This document shows positions 33,306 to 43,859 of a stretch of DNA of 64,000 bases, in pieces. The notes beneath the pieces are model-generated. The model saw nothing but the letters and a program-made list of their open reading frames with translations. It did not search any database and was not told the origin of the DNA. Every line of letters starts with the position of its first letter. Positions within the stretch are counted from its first letter, which is position 1. The position numbers were made by a program, and so were the translations under genes. This stretch comes from Gracilariopsis chorda (Eukaryota > Rhodophyta > Florideophyceae > Gracilariales > Gracilariaceae): assembly GCA_003194525.1 (NCBI GenBank), contig NBIV01000152.1, positions 118,651 through 182,650 on the forward strand, read 5' to 3'.

Positions 33306-34138
33306 TAAAAAAAAAAAACAAGTACACTGCGAAGACGACAGAGACTCAAAGAACAGCTGAAGCAGAAGAAAGAAGAGAAAAAAAAAAGAAAAATATGTGG
33401 TCGATACAAAATGTGCTACGGGCTGCCAAACCCTTTTATACACCTAGCACCAAAGTTTTGGATCGTTGCAACGAAGATAAAAATATCTTGACCACAAGGA
33501 AACCGCCTAGATTGAGGACTGACCTGTACAGAGTAAACAGGGGGCCGTGCCTGGAGAGCCTTCCAGGACTGCGAGATTTACAATCCCAAAATCGCTAGGC
33601 AACTCTGTGCTGGACGTACTTTAGTCCGAAGACCGTTTCCCTTTAACAGTTCCTTAGATCCAGACAGAGCCGCTGTTGCTCGACTCGTACTCTGTTGTCC
33701 CCTTTCTAGACTCTTCAAGGGCTACTCCTTCCGCGCAAAAGCACGTTTGGTAGGGAGCTATCGTACCTCACGTGAACGCCACCCAGAAATAGTTGCCGAA
33801 CCAATTAAATCTGGATGACGAACGCGTTATTCGGTGAGAAAGTTAAACTTAACAGATCCCGCCAGTACCGCCAGCGTACCTTTTTCAGACGTCCTGACTC
33901 GCCCAGAGTGCTAGAACCCACACCGTAGGTTGACCACAGCGGAGGAGAAGGCGAGCGCTCAGTGGGCGAGTGCATTGCACGCTTTTGTATATAGCGTGCA
34001 ATACCATTGGTGCACATGACCGTTGAAAAATACTAATTAAAACGGTCATGTGCACTGCACTGCAACGGCTCGGTTACTGCAGTGTAACGGGTGGGCTACT
34101 TTAGGTAAACGGCTAGGCTACTGTGGCGTGCAAAGGGC

Positions 34139-34214
34139 GCCAGGTGGAAACGTGTCGCATTATGCGGTGCAAGATGCCTCTTGGAGCGCATAAAATGCCA
34201 CGTTTCCACTTGGC
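34139..34214. other. Stem-loop in Helitron leader (full copy)
   Basis: gccaggtggaaacgtg (34139-34154) and cacgtttccacttggc (34199-34214). It is conserved with 28043-28118 and lies about 95 bp inside the 5' terminus. It may matter for replication or expression. Confidence 0.85.
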
Positions 34215-34394
34215 AGCCTCATTGCCGTTTTTGCAGCCAATGACTGTCCGTAGAGGAACAGACAGACACACAGACACACAAACATTGTCTTTAGTATAAG
34301 TGGGGGGAGTAGAGTACAAGAGAGGAGTAGAGTACGTAGATACTGGGGTCTTTCTCTTGAGATGAATTTTCCCTAAAACTATATTATGTAGTTC

Positions 34395-35645
34395 CTAATA
34401 CCGGGAATATCCTTCAATTTGGAACCCGGCCACAACGGGATTTATCCTCTGAAGAGTAGTGCTAGCCTCAACAAGCTCGTATTGTAAGACTGCGTTCGAT
34501 GCCACTAGACTTACGGCAAACACACTGTTCCTAGCTACCAATGCACTCGCGGCGCTTGTTACGCCTGTTGTCGAGAACACTGCGGATGCCAGCGACCCCA
34601 TCGTGCAGGATAACATTCTGATCCCAATCAATCGAAATGTTTTAGCTGGACTGCGGAGAAAAAGAGTTGTTTTCAAGGAATTGCTTAATGCTGCAATCAG
34701 TGTTTTGCTAAACGTTCTTTCACGCATATGCGGTAGCAACGTATACTTCGTACTGAAATACGTACCCGTGAACAACGATATTAAACCAATTTGACAGAGG
34801 TAACTAAACGCGCCAACGCTAGCGCCGCCGACCGAGAAGGCAATGCAACTGGTCTCCGAATTGGAACCCAACGTATTGGCAGGGGTGTGTAACTAGGCAA
34901 ACATAAACAAGACGATATTGAATGGGACTAACAGTGCGAATAGTAAACCCCCAAATTCGAGAAACGCTCGTTTTCGCCACCTATAACGATCCAATGCGTT
35001 AAATGGTGTCCATTGAAGAGATCCAAATGCAGAGTTAATATAAGCGACACCGCCTTCAATAACCAAAATACGCAAAAAGCTCTGAATAAAGCACTGAAGG
35101 AATGTTTGGAGAGCAAAATGAACCTGTGTGTTTGTCGGACCTGGAATGGCATACTGCAGCAAAGGACTAGAAACCCCGTACATGATTGTAAAAGTGACCA
35201 TAAAAACTACGGAAGAGGCGAGGAGTCGCCTTGAACTAAACATGTTCCAAAATGCAAAGTTTGTTGCCAAGTTTCCCACACGTTCTACATATCTAACAAT
35301 ATGAGGCCTTTCCTTTAGTATAGCGTCGACAACGCCCGGCTGCAAAATCCTGCTACGGACCTGAAGCGCTTTTACAGCTGTACAGACGTCATGAAGCTCT
35401 TGTTTTAGTTCTTCAGTTATATCTTGCATTCCTCTCACTTCAAATGCATTACTGGTTGTTGGAAGTTTTACCTGTAGCACGTCATTGATGGACACGACCG
35501 TGCGTTGTGGAAGCATATGGATTGTAGTAGTACAATCGCTGATAGGACCTGCGCATATTGGAATACGTGTTTCGTACGACTGCGTACCGTGTAGAGCTGA
35601 GGACTTGATATGCGACAGATTGTTTCCAAAGACCGCTAATAACAA
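34395..35645 (-). pseudogene. Unknown membrane protein, paralogue A
   Basis: About 416 codons in one frame, cut only by TAG at 34893-34895. The N-terminal ~110 residues are soluble; hydrophobic segments follow (around ASSVVFMVTFTIMYGV, GGLLFALLVPFNIVLFMF and GGASVGAFSYL), so three to five membrane spans are likely. It aligns end to end with paralogue B at 36386-37366. Shared landmarks are SYE-x2-IPI, ADVLQ/NDVLQ, TPFN followed by a Trp-Arg pair, and RLIG at the C-terminus. No ATG is in frame at the start; an ATG lies in another frame next to a run of nine G at 35647-35655, so a G-run slip may have removed the start. Family unknown. Confidence 0.65.
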
Positions 35646-36293
35646 AGCCCCCCCCCATTCGATGCCAATTGCTGCGTTACAATGTTAAAACATCAAATTT
35701 CATTTTGTTTTGCCAGCAAAGTTGCGCAATTGGGTATTTTCTGCGAGATATGAATTTAAGGGTTCCGTACTCAGGCCTTAAGAGTGACTTGTATCTTAAA
35801 AACCCCTAAAACCACTTTCAAGCACCCCTTAAAACCCCTAAGAAAACCCACTCCATTCTGTGGCCTGAAAACAACAAAAAACCACGGTGTTCACCAGGGC
35901 TTCATTTTGAAAACCCTTAAAAGACCCCCTTGTCATGAAACCACCCTTGTTCTCTGGTGACCCTATTGTAATTCCCAAAGGATACGTTTTGATATTCTTC
36001 ATGTCCTCACTGAAACTGGGTATGCGGTTATTCAGGCATGCGAAACGCCCGTTCAACGCAAAGTATGAAACGCACAGCACATACCCAAACGGCTCACTTA
36101 ACTCAACTTTCTGAAAAGCCCTTATTCATTATTATCATATGGGGTTTTACATATCGTAAAGGCTTGTAATGTTTACGTACCGCATTCTTACACCCAGAGC
36201 CCTTCATATACGAGTTTATATCCCTAATTCTCCTGCATAGAAATGAAATTGGTATTCGAGTACATTTACCTGTCTAAAGTTGTTTCTAAAGCC
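35646..36293. other. Shared intergenic region between divergent paralogues
   Basis: AC-rich with several aaaacccctaaaacc-like runs at 35795-35940, which look like degenerate telomere-type repeats but are irregular. It presumably contains both promoters. No gene. Confidence 0.5.
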
Positions 36294-36302
36294 TATAAAT
36301 AG
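36294..36302 (+). promoter_or_regulatory. TATA box for paralogue B
   Basis: tataaatag lies 84 bp upstream of the ATG at 36386, a suitable place for transcription to start about 30 bp downstream of it. No equivalent was found for paralogue A. Confidence 0.55.
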
Positions 36303-36385
36303 AGAGAAGCACCCCACCTCCAACATAACGGCACTAGATTGATTCTCTTCGAAAACACCTCACTCCTTCCAGCTTTCTAAGCTTC

Positions 36386-37366
36386 ATGAGATCTTACGAG
36401 TCTTGTATACCGATTCAATTCGGCCCGCCAGTTCCCTGTGACACAACAGTTACTTGTTCAGAAGAGTATACCACTATATCATTTGCAGATGTGCTGCAAC
36501 TCACTGTACCCAAGCAAGGTGAAAACTATCATATAAGAAGCGTCCAGAACCCAAGTACGGACGTAATGAAAGAGCTGCGACAAATCTATATTGATGTTAC
36601 TAATCTTCCCAGTCATGACGTCTTGCTCCAAAAGGCTCAACTAACCCGCCTACTCTCCGATCGATATCATATTGCCATGTGCATCCAAAACCTTAAAACA
36701 ACACATCATACCCCTAATATTTGGAGCTTGTTCAGTCTTTCCAGATGTTTGTATTCATCTCTCGTCTTATGACTTGCTCACACATTGATGAAAGGTATCA
36801 TAGGCGGGACAGTTACTTTTGTTTTGAGAGGTCCTAAAAATTCCCTGTTTCGCTTTGCCCGCAAGGCTTTGTTCCATTGCTTCACCCAGAGTGACCTGAA
36901 TATTGTGATTGGAGGGAGTGCAAAGCACTTTTTGACTGCAGTGTGCGGACAGTTATGTAGAACCCCCTTCAATCGCAGCATTGCATACTCATGGAGGACT
37001 AGATCAATACTTCAATTTGCGGGGTCTTTATTAACCAGTCTGCTTCCTGTCAACATAGCCTTATATGTCACACATCTTCTCATCCCTTCTGGCAAAACAC
37101 TGCAATCCGAAGTGACCAAGAAATGTATCGCTTACTCTCTAAGCGGCTCACTGACGGGTGGCTTTACATACCTCTTGGATGTCTGGATTCTATCTAGAGT
37201 AACAAGAACCTATGCAAATACAACCTACACATTGCACCGTAATATACCACCTAGATCCCTACATCATGCCGCAGTGAACGCCGTAAAACGCTCTATACGC
37301 TGTGCATTCTTCATAATCGCGCCGGTAACTACATGTCGGCTGATTGGCTTAAAGATGTTCTCCTGA
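36386..37366 (+). pseudogene. Unknown membrane protein, paralogue B
   Basis: 326 codons from ATG 36386 to 37366 in one frame, broken only by TGA at 36770-36772. Order as in paralogue A: soluble N-terminal region beginning MRSYESCIPIQFGPP, then hydrophobic segments (around LQFAGSLLTSLLPVNIALYV and GSLTGGFTYLLDVWIL), ending CRLIGLKMF. Alignment with A runs straight through both stops, which fall at different positions in the two copies. Sequence similarity is moderate, so the duplication is old, yet each copy has exactly one stop and no frameshift. A TATA box precedes it. Confidence 0.65.
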
Positions 37367-37447
37367 AATCTAGCTGCTTTCACATCAAGTCTTTTCTCCT
37401 CACGGAATTTAGGTGGTACACGAACCCCGATCCTAGTCGCCAATATA

Positions 37448-37714
37448 GCTGCCGGTAGTTGCATTCATGGCGCCGGCAGCATGAGTGGACATGGGCGAGG
37501 GCACTTCCAATTTTCATAGGTAGTTGGCTGTAAGAAAGAAGCAGCAAAGCAAGGTGTGTGGGGACGTAGGCTGTACAAATCGATGGAGACGTAAGGTGGG
37601 CGTGGCGTTTGAGTGGACAGGCGGCGACACCAGCCACCGACGAGGGTGAATTGGATTTGGGCGTATTGGTGTCCGAGCAGGTGGTCGGTGAGCTCCATGA
37701 GCATTGGGAGAATG
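37448..37714. repeat. 267-bp direct repeat, copy 1
   Basis: Matches 37789-38055 with a handful of differences (for example agaaagaagc and agaaaggagc). The copies are 341 bp apart with about 74 bp of unrelated spacer. Short ORFs inside read in both copies, but I see no supported gene. Confidence 0.95.
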
Positions 37715-37788
37715 TCCAACTGCTTTTTACCATTCGTTTACATTGTTCTACTTGTGTGGGACCACCAGAGAGCAACAACACTGCAAAC

Positions 37789-38055
37789 GCTGCCGGTAGT
37801 GGCATTCATGGCGCCGGCAGCATGAGTGGACATGGGCGAGGGCACTTCCAATTTTCATAGGTAGTTGGCTGTAAGAAAGGAGCAGCCAAGCAAGGTGTGT
37901 GAGGACGTAGGCTGTACAAATCGATGGAGACGTAAGGTGGGCGTGGCGTTTGAGTGGACAGGCGGCGACACCAGCCACCGACGAGGGTGAATTAGATTTG
38001 GGCGTATTGGTGTCCGAGCAGGTGGTCGGTGAGCTCCATGAGCATTGAGAGAATG
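37789..38055. repeat. 267-bp direct repeat, copy 2
   Basis: Second copy of 37448-37714 in the same orientation. It starts gctgccggtagtggcattcatgg and ends gagcattgagagaatg. Confidence 0.95.
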
Positions 38056-38833
38056 ATATCTTTATCGTTGCATCTATCTACTGTTCTAAACCTCACTTAC
38101 TTGCGAGCTCGAAGTGAAAGCGTTGTTGTTTATTGTCCAGGCCGTTGCTGGTGCTTTGCTAAACCATCGCGCCTGGCTTGCACATCGATATGGTGCGCCT
38201 ACTCGAAACAACCACAACGCTCGGCCGATTAATCTGCGTGTTCGAGTTTCTACGCCCACTGGCATACTCCCTCGCCCACGCGAGCGGACTCTCTCGCGTG
38301 GCGGAGCACTAACTGGGCAAGAAGAACGTGCACGGCGGTGCCAGCCACCTCGGAGGCAACGTAATGGGCGCGGCAATCGCGGCTCGCGTGATAGGCACGG
38401 TGCAGTTACCTTCGGTAGAATCATTCAGCACAGCAGCGGCACTGCTGCTAGGGCTGCTCGCGTACGACGTGTGGTACCCACTGGGTATTCGGCACGGACG
38501 TGATAGCGGCCGTAGCAGTAGAGCTACAAACGCCGCCGCGACTGGCCTTACCGGGCGTCATACTCGGGCTGGGCGACGTCGCCGTTCCAGGCCTAATCGG
38601 CGCACGTCCGGGCGCGATATGCCCCAATAACGCGCGCCCTTACAGCCGAGTCGCCACTGCAGTTTGTGTTTGAAGCTTTGCCTTACGCGTCCCGCTTTTG
38701 ACGTATTTTGAAACTGCCAATTTCGCATGGCCGCCGCGCCCCTCTTTCCAGCTCCCAACTGCAACTCTGCGTCTGAGCTTTCCGTCGTAGCACTGTCCGT
38801 TACCGTCGGGAGTCTTGTGAAGAAGAGTGAAAT

Positions 38834-39527
38834 ATGAATACCAATGCCTCTGAACTTCTAAAGGCTATGGAGCAGCGTATGGCAAAAATTGAAAAAAGGA
38901 TGGAAGTCTTGGAAGAGATGGAAGTATGTGAAGAGATGGAAAAGCTTGAGGAGGAAGGCTCTGCTAAACGTGTGAACAACCTTAGGAACGAGTTAACAGG
39001 TGAGTTCTCGTTTTGTATGTCTGCTTTCTACAGTTTGGACTTGTGTTCACGAACACTGGTTTCTGACGTACGTTTTGGTGGGATAATGTCGGCTGCAACT
39101 TCTGCAGAGAGAGTGGCAGCAATTGCTACAGCGCGAGAGGAGTTGAAACGTTTGGGAATGGAATTGATAGAGAAAATGAAACAACAAGTAAGCTTTATCT
39201 ATATGTGCTTTGGAATATTATCATTGTTCTAACTTGTTCTTGCAGAGGAGACGCCTGCTGAAGAGCCGCAACGCAAATGACGCCCTCAGAGCTCCGATTA
39301 GAAGGCTGGAGCGAACCGTCTGGATTTTGCGACTGCTTGTTTGGAGTGCTTTTGTTATGGTAATCGCACTTTTTCTAGTTTATCAGAGTCTTGAAGGAAA
39401 GAGAAAGACACAGAGTACAGCCACCCCAGAGTACTCCATAGAATCTTTGCCCGGTATCATAACCAGCACGCACTCAGGAAGCAGCAGTAGTCACGCTGCT
39501 TTGACTTCCTGTGACAACCCTCTCTGA
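38834..39527 (+). CDS. Spliced tail-anchored coiled-coil protein
   Basis: Three exons: 38834-38999, 39108-39187 and 39246-39527. Intron 1 (39000-39107) is gtgagt...ttctgcag; intron 2 (39188-39245) is gtaagc...cttgcag. Both keep phase. Intron 1 is 108 nt and open, so its retention would also be in frame. The protein of about 175 residues has a long charged coiled coil (LLKAMEQRMAKIEKRMEVLE at the start), a second helix ending in a basic patch (RRRLLKSRN), then one hydrophobic span (LLVWSAFVMVIALFLVYQ) and a short Ser/Thr-rich tail. This resembles a tail-anchored, SNARE-like or tethering protein, but no SNARE layer pattern is demonstrated. It is one of the few apparently intact genes in the window. 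Confidence 0.65.
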
Positions 39528-39531
39528 ACGT

Positions 39532-39869
39532 TTACGCTCGCGCCCAAAAGCCGTCACTATGGTGTGCCCTTCGCCGAGCTCTCTTGCCACGCGCATGGCG
39601 CCCGCCACGGTGGTGCCGGACTACATGTCGAGACACAGGACCTCCTCCTGCATCAGTTTGTAAACCACGTCCAACACCTGCGTGCACTGGTGCGCAACAA
39701 AAAACGAACAAACAGTAAATGACCACGCGCGCAGGCCACGTACCGGAGTCATTAACTCGGACTTGCCGTAGATCTTGCAGCCGGTTCGCGGGAGGAGCGC
39801 CGCAACTTGATGAGGGGGGATCGTGCCGATGGCGTCCACGATGCTGTAAAACAAATTGCCGGCAAGCAC
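39532..39869 (-). pseudogene. Cysteine synthase remnant with internal deletion
   Basis: Cysteine synthase (O-acetylserine thiol-lyase) makes cysteine from O-acetylserine and sulfide using PLP. The N-terminal piece reads SIVDAIGTIPP and TGCKIYGKSELM. After a GT-AG intron-like segment (39678-39743, gtacgt...cacgcag) it jumps to a C-terminal piece, VLDVVYKLMQEE, then SGTTVAGAMRVARELG. The PLP-lysine region between them is gone. An in-frame TAG (39621-39623) sits just before the SGTTVAGA block. The join at an intron suggests exon loss by recombination within introns. Confidence 0.8.
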
Positions 39870-39879
39870 GCGGCGCGGC

Positions 39880-40075
39880 GGGAGCGGCTTGGTGGCGGGA
39901 GCGGCTTGGTGGCGGGAGCGGCTTGGTGGCGGGAGCGGCTTAGTGGCGGGGGCGGCTCAGTGGCGGGAGCGGCTTAGTGGTGGGAGCGGCTTAGTGGCGG
40001 GAGCGGCTTGGTGGCGGGAGCAGCTTAGTGGCGGGAGCGGCTTGGTGCCGTGAGTGGCTTGGCGGTGGTGTCTTG
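39880..40075. repeat. 18-bp G-rich minisatellite
   Basis: About ten imperfect copies of gcggcttggtggcgggag. Adjacent to the 5' end of the cysteine-synthase remnant. Confidence 0.9.
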
Positions 40076-40452
40076 AGCGGTGGCGTCTTGAGCGGTGGTG
40101 ACTATCATTAGAGGGTGGCGGCGGGTTCGTGGGGGGAGCGACACTTGAGTGCAACGGAGCCAACAGGGAAGGGAAACGTGGGACGAAGAGGTGGCGGAGC
40201 GGGATGATAGGCGTATGCTGGCCTTTTGATAAGACGCTTTTGCGCCCGGGGTGCCACGTACGTGGAGCATGTTGCCATCATTCTAGGGTATCTGCATCCA
40301 CATACACAAAGGAAGGTCATGATATGATGAGAAGGCGGGGGTCTTGCAGATGGAATGGTGGTAGGCTGACATATCTTGTCAGGTTCTACCAGGTAGACTG
40401 ACATATCGGGTTAAGGGTTACATATCGGTTCAGTGTATCAAAAGGTTGATCT

Positions 40453-40821
40453 TTACACGCATACCTGGTAGGGGTTGAGCTTTACTTGAAGCTTCCAATA
40501 TAAATCTACCGTTGCACAAGACTGACCACCAACATGGTGTGACGTTTGCGAAACGGCCGGGCGTCTAATTCTGGTCCGGTTGGCGAAAGTTCCCGCCAAG
40601 AGTGAGTGATGTTTCTGTAAGCGCTCGGAGAGGTGTTCAACTCTCGTTACTTGTATGAGTTCGGAGAGAGAAGGGTAGGGCTGCGGAGCATGATTCAGGG
40701 AACTTTCGACTTCAAGCACAAACGCTATGCCGCGCAGAGTCGTTAGGCCCAGTCTACTGCTTAAAAGCTCGGCACGCCACACTTGCCCCGCAATCGTAGC
40801 TGCATTGACCTTCGACGCCAT
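40453..40821 (-). CDS. Unknown ORF divergent from the acidic-repeat gene
   Basis: 122 codons with an ATG at 40821, only 14 bp from the frame start of the divergently oriented gene at 40836. No domain recognised. If both are real they share a very short 5' region, which makes one of the two starts doubtful. Confidence 0.3.
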   Translation of the reverse strand: MASKVNAATIAGQVWRAELLSSRLGLTTLRGIAFVLEVESSLNHAPQPYPSLSELIQVTRVEHLSERLQKHHSLLAGTFANRTRIRRPAVSQTSHHVGGQSCATVDLYWKLQVKLNPYQVCV

Positions 40822-40835
40822 CTGAAGTTGAAACG

Positions 40836-42653
40836 TTGGATATGGTGAGGTGCGTTACACGATCACAGACTCGCGCCCTGCAAGAATTGTCCGCCAATAC
40901 CATGGGTGAGGCACCTAGAGATCTGCCAGAACCTGTCCAGAGGAAGAAGGGAAAGGGGAATGCCCGTCATGCTGCCAAAGAAATCTACAAGGAGACGGGG
41001 CGCGATGTGCGTGAGGGTCCGAATCTAAGCGAAAAACCTGAAGTGAGCGATGCCTCAAATATGAGAGATGAGCCCAATGAGCCCTATGTGGGAGATCAGC
41101 CCGATGAACCTGTGAGGGGCAATGAGCCCAAAGTGAGAGATCAGCCCGATGAGCCGAACGGCGATGAGGAGCCTGAAGTGGAAGATCAGCCTGACCAGCC
41201 CGTAAACGACAATGAGTCCGAAATGGGCGATGAGCCCAATGAGCCCGAAGAGGGCATTGAGCCCAATGAGCCCGAAAAGGGCATTGAGCCCGAGAAGCCC
41301 GAAGAGGGCAATGAGCCCGAGAAGCCCGAAGAGGGCAATGAGCCCGAGAAGCCCGAAGAGGGCAATGAGCCCGAGAAGCCCGAAGAGGGCAATGAGCCCG
41401 ATAAGCCCGAAGAGGGCAATGAGCACCATGAGCCCTAAGATGGCGATAGGCCTCATGAGCCCAAAAAGGGAGATGAGCCGCTTGTGGATGGGCTTGAGGA
41501 ACAACAGGTCAATTGGGACGGGAGCCGGGCCACTGACTCCTCGGAATGTAAAGAATTGGAAAGCTGTATTGAAGAGTACTTGGATTGTGAGGAATTTATG
41601 GGAGTGGGAAGCACCGAGAAGCCAGAAGCTGCGAACGAGCCCTTAGCCAATGCTATAGAGCGGGTTGATATATGTCAAGAGGATGATATGAGCAAGGCAG
41701 AAAGCGAAACTTTCATTAATGGTACAATACCCGACATTCTGCGCTGGGCCATTCACTACCACCGAAGGATGTCGGTTGCAGGCACCAATATCACATTACC
41801 AAGGCCGCCTGCAATTGCTGTCGGAGAAAGCGTCACATTTTGGAACGGAGGAAAGCGGTTCTGGGAGAACGTTACCCGCTTCGCGAGTGGTATGCCTCCT
41901 TTTGGACAATTCGAGAATGTACTGTACGCTATGGAGCGATATCCGTCCTCGGTCCTAGTACATACTGGCTTCAAACTCCTCTTTGAGAAGTAAAAGAAGA
42001 TCGGGAACAAGTCAGTTCCAACTCTCATACCAAGCTCTAATGTCTTCTTGGAGTTCAGTGTGCTGAAGGCCAACAGCATCGCTAAAGACTGGTACGAGGA
42101 AGATTCTCACACGAGACTGCAAGAGGCTGCAGTCCACTTGACGGCCGTGGCTGAGTATGTATTGCGATGTGCTTTCATCTCTTTTCAACCCGGTAGCAAT
42201 GCATTATTCCCTAGCATGCTCACAACGAGCATAACAATGGCCGGAAGTGAAGAAGATCCCCTGCTAGTGCTTCCGAGCTCGAAAGGACTGTTGAGGGATC
42301 TATCGGAAGAAGACGCTTACGACTGTCTCAATCTTGCTATGAAGGACGCTCACAATGCAGTTATCCGTGGTAGCGCAGTCTCGGGTAGAAAGAATGGCAA
42401 GAAACGATGTAACTCCACCAGTCGTGAGCGGCTCAAACTCCAGAACCTCCTGGATATCCCCTCAGAAGTTTTAAACCTACTGATTGCGAACTTGAGAGAG
42501 TCCGTAACTACGACAGCATCAGCTAGGGAAAGATCTGAGGAGCTCGATTCCGACGAATTCGAATACCAGATGAAGAAGATATTTCGTGGAGTTATGGCTC
42601 TCTACAGACATGTTGGGATGAAGTTCTTTGTGGATGTATTTGGATCCGAGTGA
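40836..42653 (+). pseudogene. Unknown large protein with acidic repeats, two in-frame stops
   Basis: A single frame of about 605 codons, cut by TAA at 41436-41438 and TAA at 41991-41993, with no frameshift. The N-terminal region is basic, then an acidic Pro/Glu region containing about five tandem copies of a nine-residue EPEKPEEGN unit (27 bp, 41283-41425). The C-terminal ~300 residues form a folded-looking domain (ILRWAIHYHRR; GGKRFWENVTRFAS; AMERYPSSVLVHTGF; LTAVAEYVLRCAF). That domain is clearly paralogous to the ORF at 63192-63899. The first stop falls at the end of the repeat array, the second in the middle of the domain. Function unknown. Confidence 0.7.
41283..41425. repeat. 27-bp coding minisatellite
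   Basis: Unit gagcccgagaagcccgaaga plus gggcaat, about five copies, in frame with the surrounding ORF. Flanking shorter variants extend the Glu/Pro region on both sides. Confidence 0.95.
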
Positions 42654-42852
42654 GTCTTCGACTCCAGCGTGGGACCAAGTGGATTTGGATTTACGTCTAT
42701 TCCTCTGCCCAAAGAGAGGTGTAACTGTAAATGGGATCATTTCTCGATGCGACAGAAGTCGCTCTCTTTTCTGTTAGGAGAGATATCGCTTTTGAAGAAC
42801 GTAACCCATGAATTGTGACAGCTTGTTGTCACCACCAAATTGAAGATTGCTA

Positions 42853-43557
42853 TTAAACATCCATCTGTCCCCTGTTCCCAGACTTCAAACGACTCTGCAT
42901 TATTCTCCATGCAGTGTCAAAGAACATGTCTAACTCACAGTTTAATGCTGGCGTTCGGTGACGAAATGCGAGCGCAATACCTCGAAGTTTTAGAAGCCAT
43001 CCCAATGGATGAGCAATGTCGTAGGCTTCCCTAAGGCGGTCTATCGGCTCGTAGTCAATCCATGTTTGTAAGTAGCGGTCGCGTTCTGCGGCGGAAATGT
43101 CTTCATGGATCAGATGGAAGTCGTAAAAAGGGTGAGATAGGGCAGCAAAGTGCCAGTCGTAAAACATTGTCTCCTTCCTACTCTCAGGATCTTTCTTCAA
43201 TCCTGCATTGCAGAAGGAGAGGTATCCATGCGTCAACGTTAGCGGAATGGCGTACTCGTCCAAACTTCAAGGAAAGTGATCGAAGGTCGCCGCGGAAGCG
43301 TAGGGCCCTTGGGAGACACTTGGCGTCCTCATCACAGAGCTCCAGAGCCAGTATCCTTATGTCGTTTCCAGGGTCATCAGTCAGGTAGACAAATCAAGAT
43401 ACGTTTGTCTCACCTGAAGTGACATGAAGAACAGCGAAGACGCCGTCAAAATCCTCACCCGGCTGAATTATGGACAGAACAATGCGAATGTGCCCGATGA
43501 GCTTGGAGACGTACACCCAAACAGGCCATTCTCTCGCGGATTTCATTGCGGTGCTTA
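42853..43557 (-). pseudogene. APH-family fragment with altered catalytic loop
   Basis: Related to the gene at 10002-11447. The part at 42853-43263 aligns with its kinase domain: IPLTLTHGYLSFCNAG, FYDWHFAALSHPFYDFH and a DRLREAYDIAHPLGWLLK tail. The catalytic Asp of HGD is Tyr here (HGYL), while DW is kept. Upstream to about 43557, minus-strand pieces (IRIVLSIIQPGEDFDGVFAV and following) match the N-terminal region in other frames. This is a degenerated paralogue. Confidence 0.65.
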
Positions 43558-43859
43558 AGAGTTTAGACAGTGCTCAGAATTGAAGAAGAAAAGCCGGCAG
43601 TCGCTCCAGAAGCGAAGACCAGCCTTGGCACAATGTCCCCTGACCATTTCGATGCCAGGGCAAAAGCTTTTTGGCGCAAATGAGAGCAACCCTTCACCCT
43701 TGGGCAGCAATTGCAGCAGGCTCTGGTTAGCTGCTGACCATTATCAAAGGCACCGTTGTACCTCGGCATTGCAGACCCCGCGCGTGGTTTTTCGTCACAC
43801 AGCAGTACGATGCATCGGTAATTCAGCACTGGCGATCGTCTGCAACCTTCGGTTCATCG

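Larger units (their letters stand above)
28416..34308 (-). mobile_element. Full-length Helitron (rolling-circle transposon)
   Basis: Encodes Rep and helicase in one reading frame. The 5' end is set by comparison with two other copies: on the minus strand it begins TCCCCCCACTTATACTAAAG at 34308, with the expected TC. The 3' end lies at or below the ORF stop at 28416. I could not locate a CTRR with confidence; the sequence just beyond runs into the short copy ending at 28212. The element is the source of, or a sibling to, both truncated copies nearby. Confidence 0.9.

Noticed and set aside
35795-35940. Telomere-like aaaacccctaaaacc runs
   Set aside because: Irregular spacing and unit; no true tandem array, so not called a telomeric repeat.
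34395-37366. Mitochondrial carrier family
   Set aside because: Hydrophobic segments with a TPFN/Arg-rich stretch looked suggestive, but the PX[DE]XX[KR] signature is absent.
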